Assembly: GCA_002591605.1 (NCBI GenBank)
Contig: PCDA01000002.1
Location: 1 to 7,568 of the forward strand
Direction of reading: 5' to 3'
DNA length: 7,568 bases
Origin: Fidelibacterota bacterium
GTDB lineage: Bacteria > Marinisomatota > Marinisomatia > SCGC-AAA003-L08 > TMED161
In this document: piece after piece, positions 5,935 to 7,568 of the stretch
How the letters are laid out: each line of letters starts with the position of its first letter
How positions within the stretch are numbered: the stretch's first letter is position 1
Translations under genes and position numbers: made by a program
The notes under the pieces: generated by a model
Databases searched by the model: none
Seen by the model: the letters and a program-made list of their open reading frames with translations, nothing else
What the model was told of the DNA's origin: nothing

Positions 5935-7568
5935 ATGTTTATTGTAGTCTTATTCCTCTGTATTTCAAGTGCTGAGCAAAATTCCTATACTCAATTTCAA
6001 CTTGCTACTAGACATTATTCACTTACTCCAGATATAATAACTTTAATAGATGAAAAGCCCAAATCATTAGTTTTCTATTCAATTAATGAAAGTTGGAATA
6101 ATCATCATTTTAAGTTTTACAATAAGATAAATACAATAAAAGAAATTAAAGAGCTCAGTTTAATTGATGGGGTTTTTATACATTCATTGAGATATAAACC
6201 TAAGAGATCTTCTTCAAATACAAATTATTACGATTTACAAATTCCGTTAATGATTAAGATTGAAGATTATAAAGAATATTATTTGAAGAAAAATAGATAT
6301 TATATTTTTAGAGATAAGGTAATAAAATCAATAACAAAAATGAGAGATATGAGCTCTGGTGCTGGCAGGGCAATTACTTTAGTTAGTAAAGAAATAGCAG
6401 GAAGTGAAGTATCCTTAAAGATAGATGGTAATATTAATATTAACGGTCAGCTTATTTTTGAAGATAAAGAATTGGTTGGGATTAATAAAAAACAAAATAA
6501 AAGTTGGGATTTAGATATTGAGCAGACTCAGCGTTTTAATATAGAAGGGACTATTGGAGATAGAGTTAGTATTAAAGCGCATCAAGATTCTGAAGCTGAC
6601 TTTTCATTTGAGAATGATTTAAATATTAGTTACAAAGGAAAGAAAAATGATATTTTAAAAAAAGTTGAAGCTGGTAATATAGGCCTTCAGCTTCCCTCAT
6701 CTCAACTTGTAAGTGTTGGTAGTGGTAGTAGTGAGGGATTATTTGGAATTAAAATGGTTCAGCAATTAGGTCCTTTGGCTATTCAGTCAATTATATCAAG
6801 GGAACAGGTTAAAAAATCATCTAAATCTTCATCCCTTGAATCATCAGAAGGGAATTATATAAATGCATATAATTACATTAAAGATAGATACTACTTTATT
6901 GATGAGTATTTTAAAGTACAGTATTATCCTTTAGATGATTTAAACAAACATACATTCACTCCATTCTATACAATTATAGAACATGAAATTTGGAAAATGA
7001 TTGATCCTCAAAATGAAACTATTCAGGGTGATAAAGTACAAGGTACTGCAAGAGTTAATCCGTTATCTAATAACTCTAATACAGACTATGAATCTGCGAC
7101 ATGGGTAAAGTTAAAAGAAGATTTACCAAATGATAATGAAGTGGGAGATTATGAAATTGATAGATTACTTGGTACTATAAGATTTAATAATATAAAAAGT
7201 GAAGATATAATTGGAATTTCATATAAAATCGGTAAATATGTTCCATTAGAAACAGGTGGATATGAATATTTAGAATTTGATGGTGAAAATGATCCTAACC
7301 TTCAAGAAGTGATTGGATATTTTAATAAAATGGATAACGAACTAACAGAACAAATTTTATTAAATAATGGAACATCTTTAAAAAGTGACTGTGAAGATGA
7401 TGACTGCAACATTACTTTAAAATTAATTAAGTCAACCAATAAAGTCTCAGATCCAAGTTCACCAACTTGGGATTTGATGTTTAAAAATGTATATAGTATG
7501 GGTTCTTCTGATATTTCTATAGATGGACTAGAATTTGATATTATATATATAGGTGGTAATCTTGATGA
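5935..7568 (+). CDS. sprA: SprA-like cell-surface / type IX secretion translocon protein, N-terminal part (3' truncated)
   Basis: 544 codons are visible and the frame is still open at the window edge; family members run to roughly 2000 residues or more. SprA (Sov) forms the giant outer-membrane barrel of the type IX secretion system in Bacteroidota, and homologues occur in related FCB phyla. The call rests on residues about 191-273, which carry the family's conserved block: DIEQTQRFNIEGTIGDRV, then QDSEADFSFEN, KVEAGNIGLQLP and SEGLFGIK, followed by LGPLAIQSIISREQ. From ATG 5935 the N-terminus is MFIVVLFLCISSAEQ, a hydrophobic export signal without positive residues. Starting at the in-frame GTG 5887 would add 16 residues including KPLCDKGR before the same helix, a more normal signal peptide, so the true start is uncertain. 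Cys486 and Cys491 lie in an acidic loop. The nearby caspase-like protein shows no obvious C-terminal sorting domain that would make it a client. Confidence 0.85.
   Translation, partial: MFIVVLFLCISSAEQNSYTQFQLATRHYSLTPDIITLIDEKPKSLVFYSINESWNNHHFKFYNKINTIKEIKELSLIDGVFIHSLRYKPKRSSSNTNYYDLQIPLMIKIEDYKEYYLKKNRYYIFRDKVIKSITKMRDMSSGAGRAITLVSKEIAGSEVSLKIDGNININGQLIFEDKELVGINKKQNKSWDLDIEQTQRFNIEGTIGDRVSIKAHQDSEADFSFENDLNISYKGKKNDILKKVEAGNIGLQLPSSQLVSVGSGSSEGLFGIKMVQQLGPLAIQSIISREQVKKSSKSSSLESSEGNYINAYNYIKDRYYFIDEYFKVQYYPLDDLNKHTFTPFYTIIEHEIWKMIDPQNETIQGDKVQGTARVNPLSNNSNTDYESATWVKLKEDLPNDNEVGDYEIDRLLGTIRFNNIKSEDIIGISYKIGKYVPLETGGYEYLEFDGENDPNLQEVIGYFNKMDNELTEQILLNNGTSLKSDCEDDDCNITLKLIKSTNKVSDPSSPTWDLMFKNVYSMGSSDISIDGLEFDIIYIGGNLD

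Overview
The window is AT-rich bacterial DNA. The best taxonomic hint is an SprA-type outer-membrane protein, the large translocon/cell-surface protein known from the Bacteroidota/FCB superphylum. The tRNA promoter has a sigma70-style extended -10 box (TGCTATAAT) rather than the Bacteroidota-type promoter. Together with the base composition this makes a marine FCB lineage such as Candidatus Marinimicrobia (SAR406) a reasonable guess, but it is inference and not proof.

Layout, left to right. (1) Bases 1-231, plus strand: the C-terminal end of a sterol desaturase/fatty-acid hydroxylase family membrane enzyme, cut by the window edge. (2) Bases 231-299: a decayed copy of a tRNA-Phe 3' half with its terminator, on the minus strand. 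(3) Bases 356-4266, minus strand: a two-gene operon. The upstream gene encodes a small exported DUF4384 protein with an LPP20/FlgT-like N-terminal half. Eight bases later comes a 1016-residue exported protein with a C-terminal caspase-like (C14) protease domain, two tandem Ig-like/CARDB-type repeats and several EF-hand-like calcium loops. (4) Bases 4313-4900, plus strand and divergent from the operon with only 46 bp between starts: an LPP20-like lipoprotein. (5) Bases 4966-5108, minus strand: an intact tRNA-Phe(GAA) with an extended -10 promoter and a strong intrinsic terminator. (6) Bases 5239-5868, plus strand: an RdgB/HAM1 XTP/dITP pyrophosphatase. (7) Bases 5935-7568, plus strand: the N-terminal 544 residues of an SprA-like protein that runs off the right edge.

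The most interesting part is the middle block. The caspase-like protease, the DUF4384 protein and the LPP20 lipoprotein look like one envelope-located module: a putative calcium-responsive protease with accessory proteins whose folds occur with caspase domains or in envelope complexes elsewhere. The block is bounded on one side by the intact tRNA-Phe gene and on the other by a diverged direct repeat of the tRNA 3' half (32 positions, same orientation, 4735 bp apart), and the terminator downstream is duplicated too. This is the arrangement left by insertion of an element at a tRNA 3' end. No integrase is visible, so it would be an old or minimal island. The flanking genes (hydroxylase, rdgB, sprA) look like ordinary chromosomal genes.
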